Assembly (NCBI GenBank): GCA_003254905.1
Contig: QANU01014009.1
Coordinates: 429,457-493,456, forward strand
Direction of reading: 5' to 3'
DNA: 64,000 nt
DNA from: Nissolia schottii
Lineage: Eukaryota; Streptophyta; Magnoliopsida; Fabales; Fabaceae
The notes beneath the pieces are model-generated. The model ran no database searches. It saw only the letters and a list, made by a program, of their open reading frames with translations, and was not told the origin of the DNA. Positions 35,201-48,043 of the stretch are shown here, in pieces. Within the stretch, counting starts at the first letter, position 1. The number at the start of each line of letters is the position of its first letter. A program made the position numbers and the translations under genes.

Positions 35201-38096
35201 CTAATAATTCTATAATATTTTCGCTTTTATTTATGGAGGCATCAATGGAATTCTTTTTCCAAAAACATTTGGAGGTAAACAATTTTTCTAAATCTTTTGC
35301 AGGTTGTTTTGGAAGTATCTCCTGAGGTTTTGTTCAATGAATTGTTCGCAAAAGTATTCAGGAATTCATTGTTTGAGTTATCATCTCATCAACATGGAAA
35401 CTTTGTTGTGCAAGCATTGATTTCCCATACAAGCAATCAAGAGATGGTATTATGCCTATTGCTTCCTTGTTGCCCTTTTTATCTGAAGACATTGAAATTC
35501 ACTTTTCTTCTTGATCCTGAACATTTTGCACTTCTTGTCAAGGGTGCTCACTGATTTTTTCTAAATTTAGAATTGGTTGCATACTGTACTTGTCTCTAGC
35601 ATATTTTTTCACAATGCCTATTTGTGGTATAATTTTTCTCTGGATTTTTTTGCATAATTGTTTGATAGATGAAGTTGATCTGGGATGAACTTGGATCAAA
35701 TATGGAGGATCTTTTCAAAATGGGAAGGTCAGGAGTTGTTGCTGCACTTATTGCTGCCTGTGAGAGGCTTCATTTTAATGAACACAAGGTTTGCCTTTTA
35801 GTTGCAGTAGCCAGTATCTATGCTGAATTGGTTCTTACGTACTTATTTGCTGAAAGTTCTATACTAATTTATTGCTTCTAGAACCTAACGAAAAGTCTAC
35901 AATCAAAACTGACAAGTAAATTGTATTAGACTATTAGTTATATGCTGAAGTTATCTTACCTTCATAAATTTGTTGTCATCTTTGTAAAAACTAGGCCTTT
36001 TTGTCTTTTGGCAGTGTTGTCAAATCCTTTCTGAAACAGTGTGTTCGGCAGACAAGTCTCCAGAATGGATTGTTCCCCGGTTACTATTTCTTGATAGGTA
36101 TTTTTCTTGTGAGGATAAGTCCAATTGGAGCTGGCAAACTGGTGCTAAAATGAATGTCATGGGTTCTCTGATTCTACAGGCAATATTTCGGTTTAGAAAT
36201 GTAAGCAACTTTCTTGAATATGGATGCTTTCTTGTTTATTTAATTGATAAAAGGGGTGGATGGATTGTTCCCATCTATGAATGCTTCTGAAGTGTGTGTA
36301 ACCATAGGAGCCATTGGATTCCAAATTTACTAGAAATCTTACGTGTTTGATTTTTTTTTCTTGGTGTGTGTGTATATTGATAAAAGAAGAATTTCATTAA
36401 CAAGGATAGAAGGATATACAGGGATAGGTCTTGCTTTGTTTGCTTAAGTCCTTTCCTAGAGACCTCCCATGAGGCCTGCCACACCCCCTTCCCTGAGTGT
36501 TGAAGCTTCAAATAAGAAGCAAGCTGGCCTTGACAGATTTCTAGGACTAGGTACAAGACTTGCATCACCATCTTCCATCCAAGAAATTTGGCATCATGAT
36601 TCCTATACATCAATGACAATAACCATTACACCTTTTATAAAAAAATAAAAATAAATAAATAAATGTTTATGCTGAATTCAAATGGTGACTACTGGTATTA
36701 ATATAGATGATGACTGTAGTGAAGAAGAGTGTCTAACTTTGCCATATCAAGGTACTGGTAGTGTGGTGAACTTTTGATGTCATTATGATGTGGTGTGTTA
36801 TTGTGGGAGTCAATTTAACAATCCATGCCATGAATTGCTAATTTTGGTTACATTATTTAAACAAGTGGTGCTTTTAAAAACAACATACTTGCGGATTGTT
36901 TTTTCATGTATGCATCAGAATTATATTAATTTGTTGTGTCTTTTCACAGGAATATATACAACCTTATGTCACCAGCATAACATCCATGGAAACTCCTCAT
37001 GTGCTTGAAGCAGTGAGAGATGCAAGGGGGTCACATGTTATTGAGGCCTTTCTAAATTCAGGTGCTTCTGGGAAACAGAAGTGCAAATTAGTTAGAAAGT
37101 ATGCCTTTCAACTATATATCTCTTCTATTGGTATCCATTGCGAAATTCTTATTTATCCTAAAGGGGTAGATGTTTTCTATTTCTATTCACAACTCCAAAA
37201 TCTTTCTACACTTCTACAAGTTGAAATATCAAGAAATTTTTATGTAATAGATTTCAAATCGCTGTTTTATTGAGTGTCTTTATCTTTTCCCTTTTTGTCG
37301 TGTAACTTATTGTAGACTACAAGGGCATTTTGGAGAGGTAGCATTTAACTCATCAGGTGGTTTTGCCATTGAAAAGTGCTTCACTGCCTGTAATCTGTCA
37401 CTAAGAGAGGTTATAGTGTCTGAGTTGTTGGCCGTGCGAAGTGAGCTTTCCAAGATGAAGCAAGGCTCTTACCTATTAAAGAGACTAGATGTTGACAGGT
37501 ATGATGTTGATTACTCACTATATTGTGCAATGGCTCGTTTTGTTACTTTTCATTGGGATTGTCTTTTAATCCCGTGATCTCTATAAATAAAGAACACGTA
37601 AATGAAATCTCAGAAACAAAAGCATTTTACGGAACAGAAGCTTTTTCTGTTCTAACCTCAGCCTATGAGTTAGAGTTTGACATCTTACGGAATGTTGTAG
37701 TCCTGAATGTTGTTTGCTTTGAGCTAATTCATGTGTTGGTCTTCCTGATTTATATGCCGATGCTATGACAACAGATTTGCTGTCAATCCTGATCATTGGA
37801 GGTCAACACAAGCATCCAAAGAATCTGCTTATAAAGATTTTTATTCTGCATTTGGCTCCAGTGATGCAAAGTCATCCAAAAATGATGGCTTTCTTTCTGG
37901 AACTTCAAATAATAAATCAAATCCAAAAACCGTGAAGGAAGTCAGAAAAGAGATTAACCAATCCCTAGGCACTGCTGCACCATTTCTGAGCATGCGTGGC
38001 TTCAACAGAAACCCCATAAAAGGAAAGCAAAAACGTAAGAACAATTCTCAAATTGGTGATGTTGATAACTCTAGTTGGAAAAAGAGAAAGTTCTAA
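32272..38096 (+). CDS. Pumilio-family Nop9-like nucleolar protein (APUM23-like)
   Basis: Ten exons join in frame to 703 residues: 32272-32444, 32899-33262, 33527-33829, 34642-34809, 35303-35446, 35669-35788, 36015-36200, 36950-37098, 37316-37498, 37775-38096. The N-terminus is Lys-rich (KNKKHKKKG), and the C-terminus (KGKQKRKNN, WKKRKF) is a likely nuclear/nucleolar signal. Between them are Puf helical repeats with GSHV/GNFV-type cores: MDRSGSHVAEAAL, NCYGSHVLRSLL, HQHGNFVVQALI, GRSGVVAALIAAC, DARGSHVIEAF, SSGGFAIEKCF. The family binds pre-rRNA and is needed for rRNA processing in the nucleolus. Length is a little under the Arabidopsis protein. The start was chosen as the first ATG in the reading frame that continues into exon 2. 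The intron after exon 3 begins with GC. Introns carry at least two MITE-like insertions. Confidence 0.9.
32628..32785. mobile_element. Probable MITE in intron 1 of the Pumilio gene
   Basis: AGTACCAACATAGTCCTCGAAATTT at the left (first 20 bases are enough to recognise) and TTTCAGGACTAAGTTGACACT plus AAAGTTGGCACTTAA at the right form an imperfect inverted arrangement of 'GTGCCAACTT.AGTCC.GAAATTT'. No coding. The ends are approximate. Confidence 0.4.
33830..34641 (+). other. GC-AG intron of the Pumilio gene
   Basis: The exon ends SSLVFQ with CAG and the intron begins GCATGA; the acceptor is GGCAG/ACAATT. The next exon reads TILRVLAGNDEELL in frame. The nearest GT choice (after CAGTTTG) would drop three residues of a conserved segment and change phase, so GC appears to be used. 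The intron is enlarged by a MITE. Confidence 0.6.
33937..34403. mobile_element. MITE in intron 3 of the Pumilio gene
   Basis: The left tip GCTTAGTTTGGTAAAGCTTT and the reverse complement of the right tip CTTAGGTTTGTTTTGGTAAAG share CTTAG...TTTGGTAAAGCT. Internal AAAGTAGCTTTT-type words appear as inverted pairs. About 465 bp with no coding. Target duplication unresolved. Confidence 0.55.
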
Positions 38097-38852
38097 CTAG
38101 CAAAAGTTTGAAAGTGGGTGTGATATTGCGGCTAGTGCAGCTGCCAAGAAGACTGAATAAACGGCAAAGAGATGATGTATCTGAAGAAAATGAAGGCATC
38201 AGATGAGTAGAGTGGAAGGCAATTTTTTTTTCAAAACAATTTTCAAGCATGGTCAGGAGGTTTCCAATGATTTGATGCATGAAGTTTTGGATGATTTTCT
38301 CGTGATTTTGTATCATTTAACAATTTCGCATAAGCTATGTTATGTAACTGGAAAGAGCAATCAAATTGAGTTAGAAAGGTAGTTACTGCAAAATATAATT
38401 TTATTTTCCCCCCAAATCTTCTCCCCCACATCCCTTGTCACCCCCACTATATATTACTCGTGTTCTTCTGTATGTATATTACTTTGCTACAAATCTAGAG
38501 ACCTTTTTTGGATACAAGTGTTATAGACATTTAAGTATATCAAAGAACTGAAGAAGCTTGGTTAGCAAAACTGTAAAATACAATGTAACTTGCAGTGCAT
38601 ATAATCATTGGCACTTGGCAGTTTGAAGGTGAAACAGCAGTGTACGCTAACATTTGTTTTGTTTGCTTAGAAGGGGCACAATAAGAACAAAATGAAAGGG
38701 TAAGAGAAACTGGTGATAGTTTTGATATTGCTGCAGTGTCTGTTCTTACGGCCATCTGTTGGAGGATTGAACCTGCAATAGAAATATGGCGCTTCTGTCA
38801 GTCATAGGCAGCTGCATATATGGGAAAGGCTTGAAACTGTTAATAGTAAGAG
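38097..38852. other. 3' flank of the Pumilio gene and spacer
   Basis: Presumed 3' UTR on the plus strand for the first few hundred bases, then spacer to the convergent small gene at 38853-39104. No further gene is supported. Confidence 0.4.
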
Positions 38853-39104
38853 TTACTTGTTTTGTGTGGGATTTGATTTGCTTGGAGGTATCCTTCGGAA
38901 GCTCGAATTCGCCTGCTTCGAAGGATTCTTCCGATGTGTATGCAAATCTTTTAAAGCTTGATGAGAAGATGAAGTCTTGCTTAATGGCAAAGAGTGCACT
39001 TCTGCAGATGGGTAAACCTCAGCTTTGGCTCTAGTTGACCAGGTTGACAGTAGCAGTGGTAGTGTCAGAACAAGAGCAGCCAGTGCTAGGGACCAGCCCT
39101 TCAT
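38853..39104 (-). CDS. Candidate small secreted signalling peptide precursor
   Basis: A single-exon 83-residue ORF. Residues 1-28 are a strong signal peptide (MKGWSLALAALVLTLPLLL, then a small-residue site near AKA/EV). A hydrophilic variable middle follows, and the C-terminal tail SSFRRIPPSKSNPTQNK runs directly into the stop. The layout (signal, spacer, short basic, proline-rich end) is that of plant peptide-hormone precursors. The tail shares IPPS and a final N with the IDA-like core (PIPPSxPSxxHN), and RR-P-NP-N with CLE peptides, but fits neither exactly. It lies convergent to the Pumilio gene. The plus-strand ORF over the same bases has no features. Assignment to a family is open; the coding call rests only on the architecture. 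Confidence 0.5.
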   Translation of the reverse strand: MKGWSLALAALVLTLPLLLSTWSTRAKAEVYPSAEVHSLPLSKTSSSHQALKDLHTHRKNPSKQANSSFRRIPPSKSNPTQNK

Positions 39105-42100
39105 GGTAGTGTAGGTACGATCTTTGTTCTTATGGTTGTGATGCTTGTTGCATTTTGAGTGTAGATGTTGAAGCTAATGATTGAGGGTGAATTCCGAATT
39201 AGTATTGTTGATTCATTATTTATTACTATGCTAAAAACTTAATGGGGGGATCTGTGATGCCATTGGAATCATGTGGGATCATGTGCTCTACTTTTTGTTT
39301 GGATTTGGTGGAAAAAAATGGAGACAGAAACTTCAGTAAGTTCATGTGATCAGCCACATGTTATTACTGTATCTTTAAGCTTTAACTTCCGTGGAGAAGA
39401 TATACTTGTTAGAATTTAATATTTAATTAGTCGATGACATCAGGAATTTGATGGACATTTATGCTAAATTATTCATTATTCATATGTGGAACCTCGTCAG
39501 TGAAATACACCACTTCCTCCACAATAAACAACGTATAAAAGAAAGTTGGCGAGTCTCATACTTTTTTTCTTATCTGTATCTATATCTATATCTATATCTA
39601 TGTATATATAATATATAATGAAGCTTGGATAGTGAAGCACCTGTTTGCAAAAAATTTCATCACGTCATTAAGATGCGTGTCGACTTCTCATTGATTTTTT
39701 TTCCCGCCAAAACCGTTGAATAAATGGAAGTGGTTACAAGCTGATGGACAGCTAAATTAAAAAATATCCAAGGGAAAATGGTTGCAGTTCAAAGATAAGA
39801 ATGGCATTTTGATTTTAGTGAATTAAACGCTGTGCTTCTAATTCAACTTTCGGCTTGGGATTTGACAGAAAAAATAACTGATTGTAAAAAGCTGCCGGCC
39901 ATGATGGATAACTCCTTATAAGGTTGCTTTTTGTAAAAAAAAAAAAATTCAAAAGAAATATCAAATTTCAGCGTCATAGTTTCTAAACAATGATAATTTC
40001 TAATTTCTAATTTGAATTTCAAATTTAATTTCAAAATTCACAACAGAAAAAAAAAATTTTAAGTGTCTTTCCTTGAGATTCTTTTTTTCTTCTCTCTTAC
40101 TGAGTTTCTTTCTTCCTTTCTCTCTCTCTATCAATTTCTTCTTTCTCACCAAAACCTAAGGTTCATTCACAACATCTTTTTGTCATAAGCACCAAAAGAT
40201 TGGTATCTCATAACACCAAATCTCAGCCTCACATTCTATTAAAAATGTACAGAGCGAGGGCGAGAGTGAGAGTGACGATCATCACCTGACCCTGATGCAA
40301 CAAATGAAAGGAATAACTCTGATAATGGTGCGAAGAAACCACGATAAACAGATGAAGGACACGGTGGAGGGTAAAGGGTGAGAGTTAGAGGAGCATTGCT
40401 GACAAACGATCGAAAAACGGCAAAGCACAACAAGGGGAAGAGTTGCATAACACGGGTAAGAAATTCTAGGGTTCAGAAAAGGGATGAGTTTAATTTTTAA
40501 AATAGAAAACATGATGAGAGAAGGGGTATGACTCTGAATTATGTGAAGGGTTTATAAATAACCTTAGTATGAGTCATTTTTCAAATCAAGATGATGAATA
40601 TCTATAATTAATGATTATTGTTTAGTTCTATTTTAGTTTAGCACGGTTCCTGTTACTATTATCTTTATTGTTGGCTTTGTTTCATTTTTTTGTTTTTCGT
40701 TTTAGCTTCGTCGCTATGGAAGACACAAATACAGTTGCTACAAATATTCTTTAAGCATGCCAATGAGCAAATTTGCCATTTTTTTTAGAGAATAATGATG
40801 CTATTGAATTTGCCATTATTAATTCTCGAAAAAAGCTCGAAAAAGTTTCATCAAAAGAATTGTCTGTTGACAGAGGAGTTGTACATCAGAAGTTAAATTG
40901 AGTATTCTATTAGTTGTTAGGGTTTACTAATAGTTTTTTTTTTCCAAATGAAAAAGCTGTTTGTTTTGATTCCTAACTTATCTTTCTATTTTTTACAACG
41001 GTTGCTATGTTAAAAATGGTGGTGGTCAAGCAAGTGGATTTAAGCTAAAAGTGAAAATTTTGTGTTACTCTTCTTCAATGCTCCTTATTTGTTTTTTTTT
41101 CTTAATTGTAACACATTGTTTATTATTTATTTGTTTGTTTACCTATGCTATCCAAAATCTAAAAGGATTCTTCATCACCTTTTTTCTCATTCTCTTTTAT
41201 TTATTTCATCTGCAGATCCTTTGATTTGTCCTTCCAAATACGTAATTTTCTGTGATGGAAAAAAGAATTGTTGTGCAACTAATTCTCTTAATTGTAACAC
41301 TTTATGATCCCATATATGTATAAATAACAACACAGAGTAGTGCATGATGCAAATATATATCTAATCATTTAGGGGGAAAAGGTCCTCTGCTGCTATATTA
41401 TAGTTAGGGAAGACAATATGGTGCATAAGTAGGTGGGTGACGGGTAGAAAAAATAAAAATAAAAGAAGAAAAAACACTTTAATTGGTGTTTGTTTCTTTA
41501 CGATAAGATAATTTAATGTGAAAACTGAAAATTAAAAAAATACTTTAATTGAGTGAATGTAATCAATGTTATTAGTGTTAGTGTAGATGGTAAAGGATTT
41601 AAGTGATTAGTGAGGAATAAGGAGGTAAAAAGGTGAGGGAAGCTAAGCACTAATGATCAATAGTCAAATCATGTCATTCAAAGGGAGAAAAGAATTTCCA
41701 TATAGCAATGATTTCAGTCAAAGTCTTCAATTTCTTATTTCTTATGATTCTTAAGTTTGTGTCACTTCTATGCATGATTCTGTTTAGTACACTTATGTTG
41801 TGACTTTTGTATTGTCATCTATATTATACTTGAGATCCTTTATTCAAATTCATTTTGATTTTGATTTTGCAATTAGTCAGTATATTTTTTAGTTTTAACA
41901 GTTAACTTTTTTGTTCTGTACACTTAATATGCATGCAAAACCTTAACTTTGTTTGTTTGATTCTCATCACCTTAGAATACTAGTGTTTCCTGTTTGCATC
42001 TTCACAATTGTATTTTTCTTCATTTGATTCAACTGATTTGCATCGTAAGATGACATTAAAAAATAAAATCAATTAAAAATAAGTTGCATTTTACATTCTC

Positions 42101-44600
42101 TCTTGCTGTATGGTTATTTTTACTCTTTTTTGTATTTGTGTGAGCAAAAAAATTGAAGAAAAGCTAATGATTTTATGTGTAATGGCGATTGTAGTTAGGG
42201 AGCAACATGCTGCTATTGTCCTTAGAAATTCGTCAGGATGTTTGGTTCAATGAATCATACGTGTTGCAAAACTTGTGAGTTGTAACTCTCTTTTATGCCA
42301 TATAATTGATAAATTTGTGAGTTTTGTTATCTCAGGTAACTAGGCTTTAAATGACACCATTTATGATCGCATTTGTGATTTGGCCAAACAAATGTCACAG
42401 GAACAGACACTGATTTAGGCAAGAAACTATGGGATCTCAGCATGAAATTAATTGAGTAGAAGAATAATACCTTATAGCATTTGTCAATGAATGTGACATT
42501 TTTCCTTAGTGATTAATAAAACATTCTATGCCCATGTGCTAGCATAGAATTTGTTATCTGTGTAATGTTGTGAAGCACATTATAAGAAAGCTTCAATGGT
42601 TATTAAATGGTAAATCGAAATCTCATTCATTAATTTTTTTATGAATGGTTCTGTTTCGTATGTGTCACAAATCATTCCTTTTTCTTTCATTGGCTTGCAC
42701 TAACATCTTGAACGTTTAGTCTCTTTTAACTTTCAGATTTATTCAGCAATCACACTCAAAACAGAAGTTGTATCAGCTACCCTGCATTCATTCCTAAATG
42801 CCCTTACCTCATTGAGTTGCCAAGAAAAATTGTTTTCTAGAGAAGGGTTCACTGACCTATAGTTATTTCTCTACTGTCAATTTTTACCGAAACATATACA
42901 AATAGTTATATTGTGATGTGTGAAGGGTTTACTGACAAATATTTTGCTTTTCTATCTTGATCTATCTACTTTTTATGTGAATTTTTCATTTTGATGTGGA
43001 CTGATTAGTTAATTGCATTTGTTTCAATGAGAGAACCAAGAGGACAAGACAATGTAATTATTCTATGAGGTTTTATCAGAATTGGAAACCCCCTTTTAGT
43101 TATTTAGAATATAGTTTAGTTACTTTCTTTGTTAGAATATAGCATTTAGAATATAGTATTCTATGATATAATTTAGTATTTAGAATATAGTATTATATGA
43201 TATAGTTTAGTTGGAAATCCCCATTAACAAGACAATTGCATTTGTTACTATTAGCTTTAGTTATTAGTGATTCAATGAACCAGTCGTGATTAATCCCCCG
43301 GTGGTTGATCATAACAATGACAAACTCCATTGACCAAATGAAATCAAAGGTCGGATATATTATGTATATTAAACTTTGAACAACTTACATATGAATTGAC
43401 AATGTTTCATTTGAACATTGTGTAGTTAAGTCTTTTGGTCCAAATATAAAGAATTTCATTATGTGTTATTTGATTTACAGGTCTGGATCAAAGTCATTCA
43501 AATGCCAGAAACAACCACAACTTAAACATCGACATACTACATTTAGTATTTAACTTTGTGTAATGAACTATGATTATCTATGTTGTTCTCGGAGTGTTGT
43601 CAAACTTTCATTGTATCTGAGTTGGAACAATACAATATTAACTATGATATACAATTATCATTAGGATATATGTATGTATTTCATGGATATCTCATTTAAG
43701 TGTTTGTTGGTCAAAATTTAACTTAGATTTAATAAAGATACTGTTTTCTTCTTTGCCATACTATAGATATTAAAATCACTCCGCGCATCGCGCAGGTTAG
43801 AATCAAGTTAAATGGAAACAAAAGAAGAAAAGAATGTTTTTTCAGTGACGAGTTTGAAGGACTATTTGGACATGAAGTTCCATTGTTTCAATATATCTTT
43901 TTGCGTCCATTGAGTACAGTTTTTATGATTCTCTTGCGGGTTAACTGGATTGCATTGGATTTCAAAGTTGAGATTGATACATTGCTAGCTTGATGGATAT
44001 TATCAATCATGTTGGTTGAATCAAATTGGTTTATTCTGTCCCTATCAAAGGCATGGAAGTAGTGTTCGTAGCCTGGTAATAATTATATATATGTATGTGG
44101 TATGGGGTTACGACACGAGATATCTTTCGCTGGTAGTTCATAGTTGGATCATTTTCTGGAACCTGATACGAGATTCATTCATTCCTTTTAGAATTTAATA
44201 TTTTATATTTATATTATACGATATTCTTATACCATGGGCGTTAGCGGATAGCCGTCGGATAATAAGAATATTTATTATTGGGTTCGACCACCATGAAATA
44301 TTTGTATCTTCATTAAACACATTCATTGTTTTGTAATTTTTTTATAATCTTTAAATACTCTAAATTTAAATTAATTAGTTAAAAATACTTCTAAAACACA
44401 TTAAAGCACTTCATAAACATTCAAATATTTTTTTTTATTTTTTTTAAGGAATCATATTTTAAATTAAATATATTATATGTCTTTTAATAAAAATCAACAC
44501 AATTCCTTTAATTTAACATAATATTAAGACAATTGAGCTCCTTAATATATTTCTCTACTTGATAGTGTGATGGTTGTTTCTCTACATTTGTTTTTGCTTA
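39105..44600. other. Long gene-free region
   Basis: About 5.5 kb without supportable coding exons on either strand. It contains a 6-bp microsatellite (TATCTA-type) at 39570-39605, a local repeat of 'agaatatagtatt' units at 43105-43215, and scattered A/T runs. At 43785-43797 a GC-rich palindrome-like CGCGCATCGCGC stands out from its surroundings. Promoter sequence of the peptide gene is expected just above 39104. Confidence 0.5.
43105..43215. repeat. Short local tandem repeat
   Basis: Units containing TTTAGAATATAGTATTCTATG and ATATAGTTTAGTT recur about four times with variation. Confidence 0.5.
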
Positions 44601-44986
44601 TTCAAATAACACAGTTTCTTATTGGATACGTGTCGAAAAAATTACTCATTATGTATGTTGCAAATATCCCAATAATAATATTTGCAACGAATTGGCAGGA
44701 ACACCCTCGGGTGCCAATGCCATGTGGGGAAAAACCTGAGGGGTAAGATGGTCTTTGAATAAGGAAAGTAACTAAGGAAGGTTCCCCTTTCACGAGAAAA
44801 ATGCAACAATATACACATGGATGCATCGCGTGTTGTGTGCGTGTCATCAGTGCCTGTGACGAAGGAAGGAGTTCAAACGCTGCCGTTTTAGTTCGTTTTG
44901 GCAGTGCAAAATCCATCCATTCAGCACCAGTAGTAGTTCAGTTCCAACAACGTTTCGCTTTCGATTCTCGAAACGGCAAAAGCAAA

Positions 44987-44989
<3 letters not shown>

Positions 44990-45025
<36 letters not shown>
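44990..45025 (+). repeat. (TC)n microsatellite in the 5' UTR of the E2 gene
   Basis: About 18 uninterrupted TC units in the presumed leader of the UBC gene. A CT-rich leader is common in plant genes. The minus ORFs rich in RE dipeptides at this place are artefacts of the repeat. Confidence 0.8.
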
Positions 45026-45027
<2 letters not shown>

Positions 45028-45095
45028 TCTTTACTCCTTCGATTGGGAACCTGAATTCTCTGCAAGTTCTCTCCCGCGAAAGCTGCACTTTTCCG

Positions 45096-45673
45096 GTAAT
45101 TTCGTTTTTGATCATTCATTTCATCCGTTGTAGGGTCTGAATTATGGCTTGATTTTCGTTAATTTTGATCTGTACGTACATTTTTTTCCCCATTCTTGTT
45201 TATAGTTCATGGTAAAGCCTTTTTTTTTCAATGAGAATTAATGCATTAATCAATTGAGAATTTTCTCTTTCTGTTGTGGATCAGGCTGTTTAGATAGAAT
45301 TTAACTTGGTGGTTGTGTTCTTTCTACTGGTTGGAAGTGCTATTTTATATGGAGATTTAAGTTTTGATTTGAATTCTTTTTTTGAATTTCCACCAATTCC
45401 AATATTACATAGAGCTTATGACATTCATGAAATTTATGTGCCCAGGACTGAGTGCTCAGTGTCTTTGATTTGACTCATACACTCAATCTCGCAACCCATT
45501 TTTGAAATCTTAACTGTGTAGTGTGTAGTCTGCCGATAAGTTACGCGAGGCCTTAAAGTTGGTTGCCTTTTTGACTATATACAGAGGTTGATCATTCCTC
45601 ATTGTGATTTTCTTTATTTTATCTTCCATTTATTTATTGATGTGTATATATGTTGTCAACCAATGCTTAGCAG
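45096..45673 (+). other. Likely 5' UTR intron of the E2 gene
   Basis: A donor (TTCCG/GTAATT) at 45096 and acceptor (CTTAGCAG/GTAAC) at 45673 would bring the CT-rich leader next to the coding start, with 98 nt of leader after the junction. This is inferred from splice-site sequence only. Confidence 0.4.
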
Positions 45674-45771
45674 GTAACAGAAATTACATTTGAGAATTTA
45701 AGAAACTAATCGCAGTATAGGAGGGAAATCATTGGCAGGGAAATCTCTTGACTCTGTTCTGAAGACATTGG

Positions 45772-46949
45772 ATGGCAGAGAGATCATGTATCAAGCGCCT
45801 CCAGAAGGAATATAGAGCTCTTTGTAAAGTACATAATCTTTCTCTTTTTCTCTAAATTTGTGTGCCACTAATAATCTTTACTCACCCTTTGCATGCTCAC
45901 TTATCGTGTTGATTTACAGTCATAAAGTTGTGCTGGTTTTGTGTTTCTTCATTACGTTGCTTTTCTGCTGTTTAGTTTTTGATTAATTTTTGTATTCTCC
46001 GTCTCTATTAGTCCACAGCTGTGTTATATGGTTATAACTGTGGTGGATAGTGTGGTCGACCTGCATCAATCGATTGACATGAAGTTTTCTGTTCTAAGAC
46101 AAAAGATAAACAAATGATGGTATTTAAAATTATATGTCAACTGGAAAATGCTTAATTTTAATTTTGAATCTGCAGGAGCCAGTTTCCCATGTTGTGGCTT
46201 GTCCTTCACCCAATGATATTCTAGAGTGGCGTAAGTCTTTTAGACTCTTTGTAACCAAACCCCCCCCTCTTTTTTTTTTTTTTTCACTATTTGTTGTCTA
46301 CTGATTGTGGAAACTGCTCAATGTTAAGATATAATTCATATTTCTGCCTTTATTTACTTCTTTAGATGAACACTCCTTGCAAGTTTGTTGAGAATAGACC
46401 TTTAGTCAGCCGATATGTCTTGAGCTCTCATATAGTGCTATCAACTACTTAATCTTAATTTGCTTGTTAGGGAGTGGTTGATACTTGTTACTAATCTCAT
46501 TATCTGTTAATAACTCAGATTATGTGTTGGAGGGAAGTGAAGGAACGCCTTTCGCAGGTTTGTTAATTTAGCGATTGTCGAATGTTGACATTTCATATAT
46601 TTAGTCCTTTTGTGCTTTGTCATTATGAAATATCCCAATTTATGAATTCATGTATCAAATGTATCAATTTCTGTGATATTTACATTTTGTTTTTCTCTGT
46701 CCTATTTTTAGGTGGGTATTACTATGGAAAGATCAAATTTCCTCCAGAATATCCATATAAACCTCCTGGAATCAGGTGATGCTTCTTGGTGTAGTATCTT
46801 TCTCAGTCTTCATTTCAGTTATGTGGGTTATTATTTTGTCTAAGTGTAGGTTTTCTGTTATATAGCATGATTACACCCAATGGACGGTTCATGACACAGA
46901 AAAAGATCTGCTTGTCTATGAGTGACTGTAAGGTTTTTATTTATTTATT

Positions 46950-46984
<35 letters not shown>

Positions 46985-48043
46985 AATTTTTTTGTAATTC
47001 CTTCCATTATCATAAAATTACCCATTTTATACAATTTAATATTTGTGTGGATTTTGCTGCTTTTGCAGTTCATCCGGAAAGTTGGAATCCTATGTGGTCT
47101 GTATCAAGGTGGGACTGATTCAAGTTATGAGTTTCCTTACATGCTTTTGTCTGGTTTGTTTTATATTTACGTGTTTTGACTGTTGAAATGTATTTATAAG
47201 CCTTTGCTTCTGAGAGAAATAGTTGATGTAGATTATTTCTTTATAGCTCTGTACTGATATTTCCAATTTATGTAATATGAATGCAGCATACTTACAGGCC
47301 TTCTTTCGTTCATGGTAAGTATGTAGTAGCTTCTTCATGCTGTAATGAAATTATAGTTTCTTCCTTCTCCTACTTTTTATCACAAGGCATTGGTCATGTC
47401 TTGTTTAATGTGCTTTTTTAACATTTTTCTGCTTGGTTAACACACACCGCCCCTCTCTTGTTTTCCGTGGATAAAAAATGTGCTAGTTTAGTTTATTAGT
47501 ATATAGTGGGTACTTCACATGTATGTGGTGCTTTCCTGGGAGCTCTTTTGCTTTTGGTGTTTGATGGACTTGTCTTTTGCAGATGGACAACAGTCCAACC
47601 ACTGGCAGTGTGAACACCACTACTGCTGAGAAAGAGCGTCTAGCAAAATCTTCCCTTGCTTTCAATTGTAAGAAGTAAGTCATTGCACCAGCTAATCCTA
47701 ATAAAGTTGGCAATGTCTCAATAATTGGTATTTTACTTCTAATTCTTTTGGTTTTTTCATGATTTTCTACAGTGCATCATTCAGGAAAATGTTCCCCGAG
47801 TATGTGGACAAGTACAACCAACAGCTACTTGCCTCTGAGCAGATGTCAGTGGAGGCGTCTAATGATGAAAGTTCAAGGCCTGTTTTGGAAAGGGCTTTAG
47901 ATTCTGCACAGGACATGAAAAGAGTAGATGGGTTAAAGAAGGACGTGAGAAAAAACAAAAGGCAGCCATTTCCAACTTGGGTGATGTTATTACTCTTCTC
48001 CGTCTTTGGGGTGGTAATGGCATTGCCTCTGCTTCAGCTGTAA
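45772..48043 (+). CDS. Ubiquitin-conjugating enzyme E2, tail-anchored UBC6 type (UBC32/33/34-like)
   Basis: Nine coding exons join in frame to 235 residues: 45772-45828, 46176-46230, 46519-46557, 46712-46775, 46866-46927, 47069-47108, 47287-47314, 47583-47674, 47773-48043. All introns are GT-AG. Exon 7 is only 28 nt. The UBC fold starts at residue 1 (MAERSCIKRLQKEY). The HPN position reads TPNGRF (75-80), and the catalytic cysteine is Cys87 in KKICLSMSDFHPESW, as in yeast Ubc6. A basic linker (KKDVRKNKRQ) precedes a C-terminal membrane anchor at about 213-233 (WVMLLLFSVFGVVMALPLL). The family sits in the ER membrane facing the cytosol and supplies ubiquitin for ER-associated degradation. The length matches Arabidopsis UBC34 closely, so I place it nearest UBC33/34. 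No sign of damage. Confidence 0.93.
46937..46984 (+). repeat. (TTTA)n(TTA)n microsatellite in an intron of the E2 gene
   Basis: About eight TTTA units pass into about eight TTA units, 10 bases after the splice donor at 46928. Confidence 0.8.

Noticed and set aside
38786..39034. Plus ORF of 82 residues opposite the peptide gene
   Set aside because: No signal or motif; the minus strand has the coherent signal-peptide architecture.
43785..43800. CGCGCATCGCGC palindrome as a Helitron 3' hairpin
   Set aside because: A Helitron needs a CTRR end just after the hairpin and a TC start; neither was found.
44847..45119. Minus ORFs with a long RERERE run
   Set aside because: Translation of the (TC)n microsatellite in the E2 leader.
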